A model generated the notes under the pieces. The model saw nothing but the letters and a program-made list of their open reading frames with translations. It was not told where the DNA came from and ran no database searches. A stretch of DNA of 64,000 nt, from contig JAFMSR010000015.1 in assembly GCA_022818135.1 (NCBI GenBank), positions 19,769,178-19,833,177 of the forward strand, read 5' to 3'. Origin of the DNA: Saxidomus purpurata (lineage: Eukaryota; Mollusca; Bivalvia; Venerida; Veneridae). Each line of letters starts with the position of its first letter. Position 1 is the first letter of the stretch. This document shows, piece after piece, positions 46,584 to 60,172 of the stretch. The position numbers and the translations under genes are program-made.

Positions 46584-49500
46584 GTACGTTCTTTGAATAA
46601 TTATCCCTGAATATACTGTATTTTGTTCCCTAAATAGGAACTTTCCGGATACTTCAAAGTAGTACAAGTAGCAAAGTTTTCTCCTAGAGCTGAGCATTAA
46701 AAGACTTACCTTTCTCGGTTATATCTTCCTATGTTCCATTATATGGAGGGGGAGAGGGGGTGAATAGCAAGGTTCTTAAATTTATGCAGGGTTGTTGGGG
46801 GTGGACTGGAATAGCATTGAACTGTTAGCAAGATTCTTGCGATTGTTTGATTTAAATCATTCTCTTACTGGAATCAATGTTGAAGATGGCTAAAAGTTCA
46901 CCATTAAACTTGTTTATTCCAGACTACTCCACATTTTTACCTGTGAATTTATCTTAAATTTCGATAGGAGGCAAGTTAAAATAATGGAGCCAGCAACTTC
47001 TTATCTGAGTTTACAATCCAGTAAGCTATATTTCCTGTTTTCTATAAATATTTTTTTCAGTCTTTAATTAGATGCTGTCTGAAGTTCCTATGTCTTTTGA
47101 TAGTTTGTATAGAAGACAGGTGAACAGTATGGCTGTTTGATTCCTTGATTGAGTGGAACAGTCTCCCATGATTTGCTTTTCAATTATTGTACTGAACTGA
47201 AAAACTAGGTAAATATTGAGATAAAATGAATTAAGAGGCTCCAAAATGTCTTAGATAGCAAAACTTAAACATTATTTGTATATAATTTACTGAAAACTCA
47301 AATTTATAGATGGTAAAATTTTGTTTTTAAGAGTGATGTTTAGACTAGAATTCTGTGCTGAAATTTACCCTTATTTCAGATTTTATCTTTTCAGTAAGAC
47401 AGTAGGTCCCAGCTATAAGATAGGGTCACTTGATATCTTTATGTTTTCATTTTATTACCTGTTGATGCAAATTAGTCTTTTTCGGAATTCAGTGTTCACC
47501 AGGATGCATTGTACTTATTGTCCCAATTAATGTATTCCAGTAGATTTTAATTCCAGCTGCTCACCTGATTATTTTGATAAAAAGATGGTGGTCAAAATTC
47601 AGCCTAATTAAATATGTAAGTCAATGAGTCATCAATTAAGATGGCCATAATAGTGGTCCCTCAATGTGGTTTTCATTTGGAATTCTTTATGGTTTTTCAA
47701 AAGAACGTTAGGTCTTAATTCAGTACATATTCAGAGCTAAAAATATAACTTGTCAGATAAATTTTGCAATTAAATTGGATTCTGAAGGTGGGCAATCAGA
47801 GCCTGTTGAGGGCTATCTTGTAAGAAGTATAAAAAGTTGTCTGTCAAGTATGTGTATGTGAATATGTCCTACATGTTTCTGTGACGATATAATCAGAATT
47901 TTTATATGGCCTAAAATCTTCAAAAGGAAAACTTTGGTCCTTGTATCCTGTCAGTAAAATAATAAAAAAGCATGGTTTGTTTAGATAAAACATTGAAGGA
48001 ACTGATATAGAATAAATATTTGAACCATGGAGGGTAAATACTCTCTGCTTGGTCATGATTTACAACAAGGTCTTATACAAACAGTTTTTAAATGTTAGCA
48101 AAGAAAGATCAATTTTGATACAAGAATTGGTCATGTTTTTGCCTTTCTCGTGTCAGATTATCTGATTTTTTAAAAGATTTTTTTTTGTTAAATATAATTA
48201 TATAAAGAAAGACGATCACATACCTGCATTATTATAATAAGCATGGATTGAAAGAGTGCAAGTTGTTAAGCAAAGCATTTGGTGCACTGCTTTCAAACTT
48301 TGTGCACGTGTGTAATTATAATAATTGTAACAGCGTGGGCAACCCTGTCTTGCTTTATGTCTGAAATAATCACCCTTTATTACTCAGAACACAACTTGAG
48401 AAAATATTGAGGTAAATAATTTTGAAAGGTATACAAAAATAGATAGCATTTAGAGAAAGTGCAGTGTACAAGAACCGTAACTTTCGCTTGTCTTATTTTG
48501 AAATTATCCTCCTGGTTTGTTTACTGGTGAAAAAAAGAATTTCAATACGTTAAGTCGCTCTAACTTCAAAAAATGAGTGGAGACATTACAAGGAAAAGCA
48601 CACTGAAACTTATGATTTTGAATTATCTCCCTTTCTAACTTCATCTTCAATTCACCAGGACACTAAAAATATGGCATGCGATTAATTCAAAACAGGGTGC
48701 TTTCAGAAGAATGTTAGTATCTATAGAGAAGTGAATTAATAGAAACATGCATTCATTATTAATTGAATCAAGATGCGTTGGTGGGTCTAAACAATGGCCT
48801 TCAGTGATAATCTCAACTTTTACAGAAGTTAAGGAGTTTCATTGAAACCTTAAAACGTATCAAGTCTTTCTCCAGTTTGCTTCCTTGGTAATGAAGGAGT
48901 GCTGTTTGTTTTCAAAGAGAGATGAACTTGTTTGAAACCACAAGCTCCTGTTTGAGATGCAGATAGGTTAATTCTTACACCACTGCATCCCTTTTTGCAC
49001 TTTGTATCGTGCCATGACTGTGCCTATGACGCGCACATTTGTTTATACCTTTAAGTACAGTTATGCTCAGAATGTCTTCGAAGATGCCTGTGCAGTAGAG
49101 AGATGTATTAGCTTGTAATTTGTTGTGCACACTTGTTACTGTATTGTTAAATGCGCACCAATTGTCTGGAGATGCATGTTCATACAGACGAGACGGAGCA
49201 AATTCAATATTCTGTGAATAAAGTAAATTGTATAGTTCGGATAAAATCTGTTGGTTAAAATTGCACAAATTTATACAAGAGCTGGATAGATTTTGTATCA
49301 TAACAGAGAATATTCACTTAGAAATCGTAACAGATGTCCAGATGTTGCGATTTAGTTTTATCGATTTTGTCAAACAAAAATTATACTGATAACATGGTTG
49401 TTGATGCAGTTGAAAAATTATCAGGACAATTATTTGAAACATGCAGTAAACAAGCATAATTATGTAGATATGATACTGATATTAAATCTCACAATCTCAG

Positions 49501-50904
49501 ATATATTAATATACCAATATGACAGATCGGAGGTCCGCCCTGCCAAGTGGATAATAGACCTCCACTTTAGCACCTAGAATACAAGCCTACCTAGCTATCT
49601 TCATCTGCCCTATGCACCAAGATTGACTAGCCTCGTTAACTATATGTGTATCAAACTGTTGTTTATTACAAAATAAACAATGCTTTACTTCCTTCTTTGC
49701 TCTAACTAACACAGTGTGATGAAATCTTGAAAGAGAGGAATAAATAAGATGATTATTGTCTCCCCTGGATAGGGTGTGGTCCCTTTTTCCACGAAATCAG
49801 TGATTGTCAATAATTTTTTTATGCTTGATTTACTATAGAATGCAATTTAACCAGCTAATCAGGGGCTCATTAACACAAGATGAAACTGTTACCATTGCAT
49901 TTTATGGTTGATCAACATAGTACAAGCAACCCTGCATTAGCAAAATCATGTGTTTATCATCTTGAAACAATTAAGCACAACCCATCATTAAATATTGCTT
50001 TGTTTAGGTTTGGTAAATAGATGAAGGTTATTTCTTCTACATCATTGTCAGGACTTGGCTACACCCAGGATATAAAGCATGTTGATGTAATTAGCTGGTG
50101 CTGGAACTGTGTCAGAAAACCTGAAGAACTAATCAAAAGTACAAGATTTTTTTGTGATACCTCGACAACTTCTGTCACTTAATGTTATTAACGTAATTGC
50201 ATTTTTTGCATTTTCTACTTGTTGCCATCGGTACAAAGTGGGGTAGATCCAAAATTTACGGATTAGGCTTCTGACTCATAAACTCACCTGTTTGTTTACC
50301 GTTTAATAAACATTACCTAATGGTTACTATGGTGATGGCAATTTTGTGTTTTTTGGGATTAAGTTTTATTTTTTTTGAGACTGATGAGGTATACCACTGC
50401 TGTGATGAATTGAATTGGCTCCCGGCTTGCAAAAGAATTTGTTGACAAAACTGAAAAAGAAAAAAAAACATGTTTACTCAGGGAAGAAAATGGGAAAATA
50501 CTTCAAAACCTATTTATCATGGCAGGGAAACATACGGGGTTGTTAGTTTTCTGATGAAATTAACAAGACAGAAAAAAGAATTCGCATTTTGGCATTTTGA
50601 TTGAGTCTCCTGTTTACATTGAACATGTTCTATATTAAAGACCTGGCAGCACTTTTTAAACTCACATAGATATAGAGTTATAAATGTACAGATAGATCAA
50701 GTTATGATATAACTAAGGCTCTATGTAGTCTAAAACAATGTTGACATAGATTATCGTATATTTCGAACATACAAAAGAAATTCTTAGCTGCTTTTACTAA
50801 TTACTGTCAATTTAAATGGTAAGATATCTTTCTTGGTAATTATTGGAAGAGCTTTTCAAAATGCTAATGGGACTTTTTAAGGAAACATATTCTGACAATA
50901 TATA
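46584..50904. other. Intron without recognised genes
   Basis: About 4.3 kb of AT-rich intron. Frames at 47321-47530, 47844-48056 and 48975-49301 have no family features or suitable splice phase. No repeat boundary was recognised. Confidence 0.45.
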
Positions 50905-51664
50905 CACTGCAACCCCGTTATAACGCGGTAGTCGGGGTCCAACTGGTCAGACAGCGTTATAAGTGAGACTCTTTTATAACGCTGGTCTGATCATCGGCCG
51001 CTGGTTTCTTGCATAACGCATACATAACGCGAGTACCCCACCCACCTAACTAAATTAAAGCAATTCATGTTTTGCACGCATCATGTTTTTATGAAATCGA
51101 GAGATTAAATTGTAGAAAATAATGATTCTATGTAAAATAAATTAGTTAATTAAGCATCAAATTAAATGTATAAAAGAGAAATTCTTACGTAAATATTTGC
51201 TATTGAAAACGAAAGTACATCCATTTTCCGAAAATGATGGCTAAAGTGAAAGTACTTTTTTGTTAAAACAAACAAAAACAGTTTTGTAATTCATTTATTT
51301 AAGTTCAGGTAAGCCTGCAATCAAAGATGCGCAAACAAATATTAATTCACACGATTTAGAAGTTATTGTTTAACAAACAAAGAGGTCAGCTTGTGAATAA
51401 CGGAGCCGTAAAAAATACCAGTAAGCCGTAATTGTTTTAACACTTCTTTGTTTATAGACGCTTGATACCCGCAAGTGACAAAGATCAATTAACTACCTGC
51501 CGTGTTGTTTATTTACGTTTTCGAACATTTGTTTTGTATAGGGACAATGTTTTTTTTGACAGATATGTTTTTGGTCGACTCCGAATTTTTTGGGAGCCAA
51601 GCCTGACCAACGTTATTACGCGATCCGGCGTTATAACGATCCGCGTTATAACGAGGTCGCAGTG
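50905..51664. mobile_element. Terminal-inverted-repeat MITE with GTTATAAC palindromes
   Basis: The left end CACTGCAACCCCGTTATAAC pairs with the right end GTTATAACGAGGTCGCAGTG, and TA lies outside both ends. Subterminal copies of GCGTTATAA occur on both sides. The ends resemble those of TA-inserting pogo/Tc1-type elements. No transposase is present in 760 bp. Frames at 51462-51767 lie within it and are spurious. Confidence 0.82.
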
Positions 51665-51666
51665 TA

Positions 51667-53103
51667 GTAATTTGTATGGCACATAAATTACATGTATAAA
51701 TTACTCTAAAAGTACTTGATTGTGTGATTACGTAAGATTTACAGGTGGAATTGTATAATGTTATCATTCATACCATTATATTAAATGTCAGTCATTAACA
51801 TTGTGCATACGGTATGCCATTGCCTCTTTGTCTTAAAATGTAACACTGCATTAATCATCCAGAATGGAATGTACGTCATTGTTACTTAGTAGGCCATTGT
51901 CTTAGTGTATGAAGGTATTAAGCTAAAATGAGAACCTTGGTACTAACTGTTCTATCAACATGGTACACTGGAGAAGTCCCAATTTGAGACCTTTTATGCA
52001 TGTGTACCACTTTATTTATATACCTAAATACATGATCAGCTGTTTGAAAGGGTGAAGGTCGTGAGGAAATTTTTAGACCTAGATACCAGACTACTTCAAA
52101 ACAAAATGAATTTGCAGTTTTATTGGACTATCATATTGTTTGCATTTATTTATGAGAATGTTGCGCATGAGAAGTAATGTGTAACAAAATTGTTTTTGGC
52201 GTCACAAGCGTGTGGCTTGTAAAATAGTTCGCAAATACAGGCTGAGACAGAATTAGATTTACATGACATGGTTACATCGAAAAGTTACATGTTTGTATCA
52301 GTATTTCCCATTTAATCTGGATATAAGTATTTTTTGCACTCAGATTAAAATGGTTTTTAATATGTCTGATAAATAGTCTTTATTTCTAGAACAATTTAAG
52401 CTTTATGCTATTTTAATTTCATGTAACTGACCTACAGTTCTTAACCTTTGCTTTTGTTGATATAAATACGCATTCGCTTGATTGAGTCACAGTGGGATTT
52501 TGTATGATCTAATACTTCTACAGTTGGATAAGTAATTTTTACTTTCTGTTCAATTGTATGAACTTTAATGAAAGTCTATTTTCTAGTACACAATGAGTAG
52601 ATGATCTCACAATACGAAATGACATTGACTCACAATCTACTATTCAAACTATTTAGTTCATGTTTGATGCGGTGAAACATAGTTGACAATTCCACTTGAC
52701 TCTGTTTGAAGCGGTTGCTTAAAATAGATTGCGTTTTTTGAGATGTTTTATTCAGAAAAACGTTTCGTCAATGCTAATTAATCGGTTGAGTAATTGAGTG
52801 TCGTCCATGTTGATTTCTCAAGTGTATATAGCAGAAGAACGAAGCAAGAGGATTGTGACAATTTTACGGTCAACCCTCATTTTGTATGAACTGTCACCGA
52901 GTGCTTGGGCGTTAACTTTTTATTCACTAAGAGGCTGTAGGCGGAAGTTTTTAAATGATATTACAACTTTTATCTGATTTTCTAAGCCTACTTAAATTCA
53001 GTAGCAGATGGTAAGATGTACAAGATGAACTAGTATGATTAGTAATTGTTGGGACAGAAACAAAGAAGAGAATTCGATCTATCTAAAGTAAGATAAAAGA
53101 ATA
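51667..53103. other. Intron without recognised features
   Basis: AT-rich sequence; nothing recognised. Confidence 0.45.
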
Positions 53104-53210
53104 CAGTAGAACTTCGTTAGCTTGAGCATCTGGTAACTCCAGGACCCCCGGGATGACTTCAGATCTCTCGTCGGTCGCGGTCATTGGAGTTATCGAAGTT
53201 TTACTGTTAT
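53104..53210. mobile_element. Small inverted-repeat element (about 105 bp)
   Basis: ACAGTAGAACTTCGTTAGC at the left pairs with GTTATCGAAGTTTTACTGT at the right with few mismatches. The interior is GC-richer than its surroundings (CCAGGACCCCCGGGATG). The termini resemble very short pogo-like MITEs. A clean target duplication was not identified. Confidence 0.6.
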
Positions 53211-56200
53211 TGAGAAGTATTGAATTTTTCAAACAATTCTTAAAATGTATGGAATGTCAGTCTTTAGTATTTGCAAAGAAATGCATATAAGAAAATCAGC
53301 ATTTTTGTGCACAGATTGCATAACAAAGTTGTATAAATAGCATTGATTTGATCACACAGGGTCCTCAAAAACATCGTACCAGGTGAAGTGTGCAAATATT
53401 CCACTTACTAGATTAAAAGATTTCAAGATTTGAGGTTGACAAAATTGTAGGATTTAAATTGGTAGCTCTTCAGTTGCTTTTTTATACAACATTGTAATGT
53501 GCATTGCTTTAAATTATATATGCACTATGTTAAATAGGCCTCAGGTCCAGAAGTTTCTTACAAATCTTGAATGATTACTGACAGAGCATGACTAAATTGT
53601 TGACAGGTTGCATGGCATCTTGAACCTTTGCAACCATCAGCTGATATCACAGAGTAGATCAATTACTTATAACACTGTTTGTCTTCTAAGATACCTATTT
53701 ATTAACCCTGAGTGTGTATTTGCTAACATTATGGCCATGTTATTGTCAGAACTGAGGTTCAGGGACATGTCTCAAACTGTTGAGTACTTCAAAGACTTTA
53801 TTTTCTGATGTTTGTTAACCTTTTCACCTCTTGCTTTAACCCATGTTCATTGGGAAAATGTTTATTTTATTGTCCTCTACTGTGATAATATTATAAACTA
53901 CCTTATCATGGATAGTAAACAAAATTTTATCAGGTGATTATTAACCCCAGTGAGTTCCTCAAGGTTGCGGAAATGAACAAAGTTCAGTCAGTTAGAAAAA
54001 ATCAGAAAAATTTCATTCTATAACATTTTAAAAGTTCAGTTCCAACTTTCATTTTTAAAAAGTTCATTGAACCTTCTATTTAGCGGGTAGAAATGATATG
54101 ATACCAATATATGTATTTGAGGTCATAATTGAGAGCAGAAAATGTTAACAAAGTCACAGATCTCCATGGGTAACAGTTTGTCTTTTATGTTACGTTTTAT
54201 CACAATATTAGTCTCATAATGTTAGTAACCTTGCTTTGGTCTGTCTGATTGTCTGTCCAGAAAGTCAACGCCCTGCAGTAGTTGTGTTCATGCTTGGTTA
54301 GTTAACTTGACATGCGGATAGAGGGCAGTGAGCAGATACACCTGTTGTAATTTTTTGACTGGTGACTTTAAAAAAATGTTATCATAACCAAGTTAAATTA
54401 TATCAATATCGGTCCTGTGATTGCTCAGAAAATTTGCATGGTTGAAACATGGATACAGGCAAATTAGAACAAAATGAAAATCGGCTTACGGCTAAGTTTT
54501 AATGACGGTTTGGAAATGAATTACCTCCCTTTGTTCTGCTTGTACAATACCTTGGTTGTTATTTGAAATACAGATTTTAAGAACTTAAAATTACATGTAG
54601 ATGTAGAGCATTATTAGGACTGATAGTGATCTTAATTGTTGTTTTTTCTTTAAAGTCCCATTTCACCGTGACAGTTTGAAAATATCTGAATTACCTCCCT
54701 TTATCTTATTAAAATATTGCCCTTGCAATATTTTTGAAAAAGCAATTACGTCAACATAGAGTGATTAAGAGCTGTTTTATGAGGTTGTTAATTGTTGAGA
54801 ATACAGCAAATTCTCTCATGCAAAGTCTATTTTATCGTATCAATTAATGACTATATTTCTTTGTTGAGCATTGTGATCACTGTTACCAAAGACGGAGAAG
54901 TCAATATAAAATTCTGCTCAAGCTGGAAACTGTAATTAATTAATCAGAAGTGAAGATTTTTATTGAGGAAGTGCATATTTGGCTGCCACTGCCACTGCAT
55001 GATCTTGGGGAAACCAATTAGATAGATATCACCGTGTATTGATCTGATGTCAGGCGATAATAAAACGTTTCTTGGAAATAGAAGATAATTTTTGCTGACT
55101 AACGAATATATATAGAACTGTTCTTCAGTCCGTTTTTGGAAAAGTAATGTATATACATGTATAATATATATACAGCTGATAACATGTTATTAGGCCATGA
55201 AAAGGGAAATAAAAAAGATAGTGTCAAATACTTTGCTAAATTATAACGTTTGCCCTATCTATGAATGATAGAACCTGACATGGCTTTCACTAATTTAGTA
55301 GGACACAATTTTGCTGTCTTAAATCACAATAATGTAGACCCATATCATACATATCCGAGGTTATGTTGGTCCGAGTTTGACCATTTGTTTCAGACCCTTG
55401 TGTGTCTGGCCTGACAGTCATCTACATTCTGATTTACACTGGACAGAATGAAATGTTTTAAGGACATTTGAAGAAGAAAGCTTGAACATGTAGGCCACTA
55501 CATATTAATGTTTCTGTCAGAAATTTGGGATATAACAAGTTGTTACAGAACTCCCACACTACTGTAGGTGGACAATGGATTGTTTCAGTGTTGTTGCTGG
55601 CCAGGTCATTAAATGATTGCAGCTCATACTGCCATGGAAGGAAGCATGTTTGACCCTGAAAAAGTTCGCTGACCTTGTTACAAACAGCTGATATCTGATA
55701 AGAGCTGGATACATAACAGACACTATTCAGTTTGTACACATGTGCCATGGGACCTTGAACTCAACTGTAAACTTTGACGGCAGCTAAAGAGTACAGTTGT
55801 GATAGTAAAACCCTGTCAAAAATCACTTAGTACTCTGTGCAACAGACTGTAACAAGAAAGTCATAATTTATTGGCAATTTAATGATTCAACTACATTTTC
55901 TCTGCAGCTAGTGAATGGAATTTTCCAGGAATATTAAAGTTATGAGCACGATGAGTGACTTGTTGGTTGTAGCATTATTGCACAACAAGTTGAACAGTTT
56001 GTAAGTATTGAAAACAAGCAGTAAAGCTTTAAATATTAACATAATTGTATAGTCATTGGAGAGTTGTTTATTCTAGGATATATACTGGTTTGTAGAGTGA
56101 ATTGGTTGTCTCTATGGGGCAAGTCTGAATTTCATGTTTACTATGATATTTCGTTGGTAGAAAACCTGTCAGAACTTTGACTTGACATGATGAGGTATTT

Positions 56201-57121
56201 TGTTTGTAGATGTGCTTATGTTGGGCTGTCCTTGTTCAAGGTATATACGCCGATACAGTACGACCTGGATGTTGAGGTACTCTAATGTTTGGTCTTTGAA
56301 AGCAATAATGTTCTGTATAATGTCCTGGTATCAAGCACAGTGTTTATTATGGTATCTAGCAACTATATGTCAGTGGTAAAAGGCGCCAGACACAAACTTC
56401 AATAATGTTGCCTTTTTAGACAGTTTCACTTTAGTTTTTAAACATTTTGATAACAGAAGACTCTTATATATTGTACCACCCATGATAAACCCTTTTCAAG
56501 TGACATAAATTGCCATGAGCATCACAGAACTTCTAAAAACCTGAACGTCAAACCAATGGTACAAACAGCATGTGTGTCTGAGTTGCTCTTTTGAAAGGTC
56601 TTCACTTGATTATTTAAAATTGATTGACTTTAACTTGTGCAGTGTATGCAGATTGTTGATCCAATCGGTTCTGGTTGCATGTCACAGGACAATGGGCTTA
56701 TATTTGCAATGCTTTTGATTTTATCGAACATACACAGTGTATAATGTGTGTATATTGCATTGTTAATGTTTGATCCACATGCTATAAGAAGTGGATATTC
56801 TTCAATTATTATTGCAGCCACTATACTGCCTACAGGCAAACCAAACACCCAGGGTAGCGTAGCATTTTCCAAAATGGGTGGGGGTAACTTGGTCATTATA
56901 ATTCCCAAATCACAAAAGCTTAACATGTTCTGTATGATTTTGTTATATAAAAGAAACCCCTCAACTTTTACTTGATACTGTCCCTTTTACTCTCACATAT
57001 CAATTCTAAGTAGTCGTGAATAGTTTGGCTGATATTTCCAGAAAATCAGCAACAAACGGGGTCGCGAAAATATATGACAAACAGACTAAATGAAAATAAA
57101 AGTGAAGATTTGACATGATAA
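53211..57121. other. Intron without recognised genes
   Basis: Frames at 53608-53808, 55458-55748 and 56630-56975 lack family features and correct donors. AT-rich sequence otherwise. Confidence 0.45.
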
Positions 57122-58085
57122 CATACATGCCGTTCTCCCGTTACTCGCCGGGTTCTCCCGATATTTAGACCCTTACCCCGGCGCCCCGGCGAAGCTCGCA
57201 AAACACCCAAATCTCCCGATAAATCAAAATTTTGTCTTGAAAGAAAAGAAAATCCATAAAAAAATTCGTTAAATACCCATTAAGTCCAAGTTTGAATATA
57301 CAAAGTCAAAACCTTGACACGCGAGATCGATAATTGGTTGATTAGGTGACGAAAGTCGGCTCTTTATTACGCTCGTTAGTGTTAATTGTCAGTAACATCT
57401 GGTCATTGCCCCGGGTAATACTTATCGCCTGATTGACGTAATTGATGTTTGCAACAAGATGACACGTCTGGACAAGGTCTTTCAAATAGTATATATTGTA
57501 TTAAGGATCTCTTTGTTGGTCAAATTGATTGGTAAAATATCGATATATACGTAGATATAAAGTTTCAATATTTTCTTTATTTTTCCAAAATTGTGGGTAC
57601 CCGGATGTTTGTCACGTGATCCGAGGCAAGTTATTTATATTATTACTTTCTTTTCAGGACAATACTATTTGACAAGACCTTGGTCAGGATTATTAAATAT
57701 GATTATATGAATACTTTTAATGTACTAGTCTAGTTGATTAAAGATTATTTGCGGCCAGTTCAAAGAAATAAAATTGTTGCTTTTGTTTGTTTTGTTTTGC
57801 TTTGTATCCAGATCAACCGTAAGCACGACATTATTCTAGTTTCATTAAAATGGTCAGAGAATTTTGTTTGTAATAATTTTGCATATGAGAAATTGAGAAT
57901 CAAGGTTTAAATGTGCTTAAAATGGCGACTGCATGTGTTTACATTAAGTTGAATAAACATAATCGTCATGTATGACGTCAGAAACGCATGTTTTTTGGTT
58001 TTGTTTTTACCCGTTGTGATGTCCAAAAACCCGGCGATTTTTCACAAATCTCCCGTTAATGATCCAACCCTAAACGGCATGTATG
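57122..58085. mobile_element. Inverted-repeat element of about 0.96 kb
   Basis: CATACATGCCGTT at the left end is a perfect inverted copy of AACGGCATGTATG at the right end. Next to both ends are CTCCCGTTA-type segments (57135 and about 58050) and CCGGCG motifs (57148 and about 58032). The ends are GC-rich against an AT-rich interior. No transposase was found. The exact boundary between terminal repeat and target duplication is uncertain. Confidence 0.65.
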
Positions 58086-58264
58086 CATGATAATCCTGAA
58101 TAAAGTTATTAGCTAGTTAAAATGAGCGATGAAAGATGATACAGTGCGAGAATATAAAAAGATATAGCTTCTTATTTTCCAAAAAAAAGCGGAGACAATA
58201 ATTGGAAAAAATATGTGACAAATGTGGAAAATGACTGTCGTGCTGGCCTTTCAGAATTACTATG

Positions 58265-59551
58265 CCCCTGCGAAATGAACTGTTACTGTTCATGAACAAT
58301 TCATGAACAATTCATGAACCATTCATGTCCACAATTCATGAAATATTCTTGAAATGGCTTGAACTGCAAATGAGACAAATCCTTGATCAGTTCTTAAAAA
58401 TGATGTTCATGAACAGTTCTTCAAGTGATCATGAATGTTTGAAAGACTTTTCAAGGACAAATGTCTTTAAACTCATCATGAACAGTTCATGAACTTTTCA
58501 AGGCAAACATTTTCCCTTCCTGTTCATGAACAGTTCATGAACAGTTCATGAACATTCTGGTTCATGAATGGTTCATGAACCATTTTCCTATATAATTTCA
58601 ATGTCTAATTTTCACTTCAGGAACTGGTAATGAACAGTTCATGAACCTGAGTTCATGAACCATTCATGAACTATTAAATTCTAAAAATTACTACCCAAAG
58701 TTCTTGAAAAGGTAACTCAAGCGGTTCAAGAGATGCTGAACAGGAACAATTTAAAACAGACAGACAAGTGGACAGACCACAATGCCAAAACAATCCTCCA
58801 AGAGAGAGGAACAATGAACTTGATGCAAAGGCAATGAATTGTTCATGACTAGCTCAGATGACCAAAGCATGTTTTTGCAATAAGATAAAACTAATAAATG
58901 TGAATTGTTATTAAGTAGTATGCAAAACAGAAGTTGATTTCATCACAATTTCCTAGTTTTCATGTTGACAAGTTTTGTATACCTCCATGTGTTTCTAGAC
59001 AAAAAACAATTAAAACCTGACTTGAACTAGCAGATGTGTGAACAAAGTCGTGAAAACTTATGACAATTAGATCTGACACAATTTCTCTGTTATAGTCAAA
59101 TGTTGTACATTTTGTAATTGTTCCCTTAAAAATTCAGAACAGAAATTAAACAATAAAGCCACTTACTTTTGCCAGAAAAAGACAAAAAGCCACTTACTTT
59201 TGAAAAAAACTTTCCTTTTCCATCAAAAACATTCCCTCCAAAAAGTTGGTGAACATAATATTTCCATGTTGTGAGATTTGTCAGTCCCAGTTCTTGAATA
59301 GTTCATGAACTGTTCATGAACACTTATGGTTCATGAAATGTTCTTGATTGTCCCATAACATCAGATCATGGATATTTCAAGAACTTTGTTTGATTCTTCA
59401 GTGGTTCATGAACTGTTCATGAACTCCGTTTAAGAACAGTTTACATCCAAAAGTTCATGAACACCAAACAAGAACTTGTCAAGTACAGTTCATGAACTGT
59501 TCTTGAGAGACTTGAAATGTTCATGATTTCATGAACTTCATTTCGCAGGGG
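58265..59551. mobile_element. Inverted-repeat element loaded with GTTCATGAAC palindromes
   Basis: The outermost CCCCTGCGAAATGAA (58265-58279) is a perfect inverted copy of TTCATTTCGCAGGGG (59537-59551). Inside each end is a cluster of GTTCATGAAC and near variants, at about 58288-58690 on the left and about 59290-59535 on the right. They surround a central 600 bp lacking the motif. No coding frame for a transposase is seen. This arrangement is typical of DNA transposons with subterminal binding-site repeats. The superfamily and target duplication could not be set. Confidence 0.8.
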
Positions 59552-60172
59552 TGGGGGTGTTGATTAAGGGAAGGGCGTTTATTAGGACTTTTGAATTACT
59601 TTGATGAAAGGTAAGGTAGTGATTTGGATAAGAGAATCGAAAAGAAAGCTTTCCCATAATTATACTTCATGTACTTTCTGGAAAATGTCATGTAAATAAC
59701 CCGCCACTGTTAGGACAGATTGTTGCATCATATAAAACACACATATTTACTGAAGTGTGTTCAATGTAAAGAAGAAACCAGGCCCAAGTATTCATTGCTT
59801 TATTACTTCATTTGATGTTTCCACCTGCTGCACAATCAACAGGAAATGAAAAACTTCAGTTTATAGAAAAAGGACTATTCAGTTGATTTGAATGGCAGCT
59901 ATATTTAGCTTTGAAGGTGAACTAGTTTTACATATTCTTAGTAATCATTCGGCTGAAACCGGATGTTTTTCAAAGTTTAATAGCACAAATTATAAAAGTC
60001 TGGGACTTTTTTAACAAAGGGGGATAATTATGTCTCCCCGTAGTGGGGGAGATATGTCTATCTTGTATGCTCCCCTTCTCATATTAAAATGTAAATGGAT
60101 CGTATTGTATATTAGGGCTTTATCGTTGGTACTGGTTTCCCATATGACCAACGCCCCCAGAAGAGATTAGTT
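59552..60172. other. Intron without recognised genes
   Basis: Contains TCTCCCCGTAGTGGGGGAGA at 60032-60051, a short palindrome of the sort seen at the ends of dispersed bivalve repeats. Otherwise nothing recognised. Confidence 0.45.

Noticed and set aside
53608..53808. Possible alternative first exon
   Set aside because: No donor near the end, Leu/Phe/Ile-rich without motif; regarded as chance.
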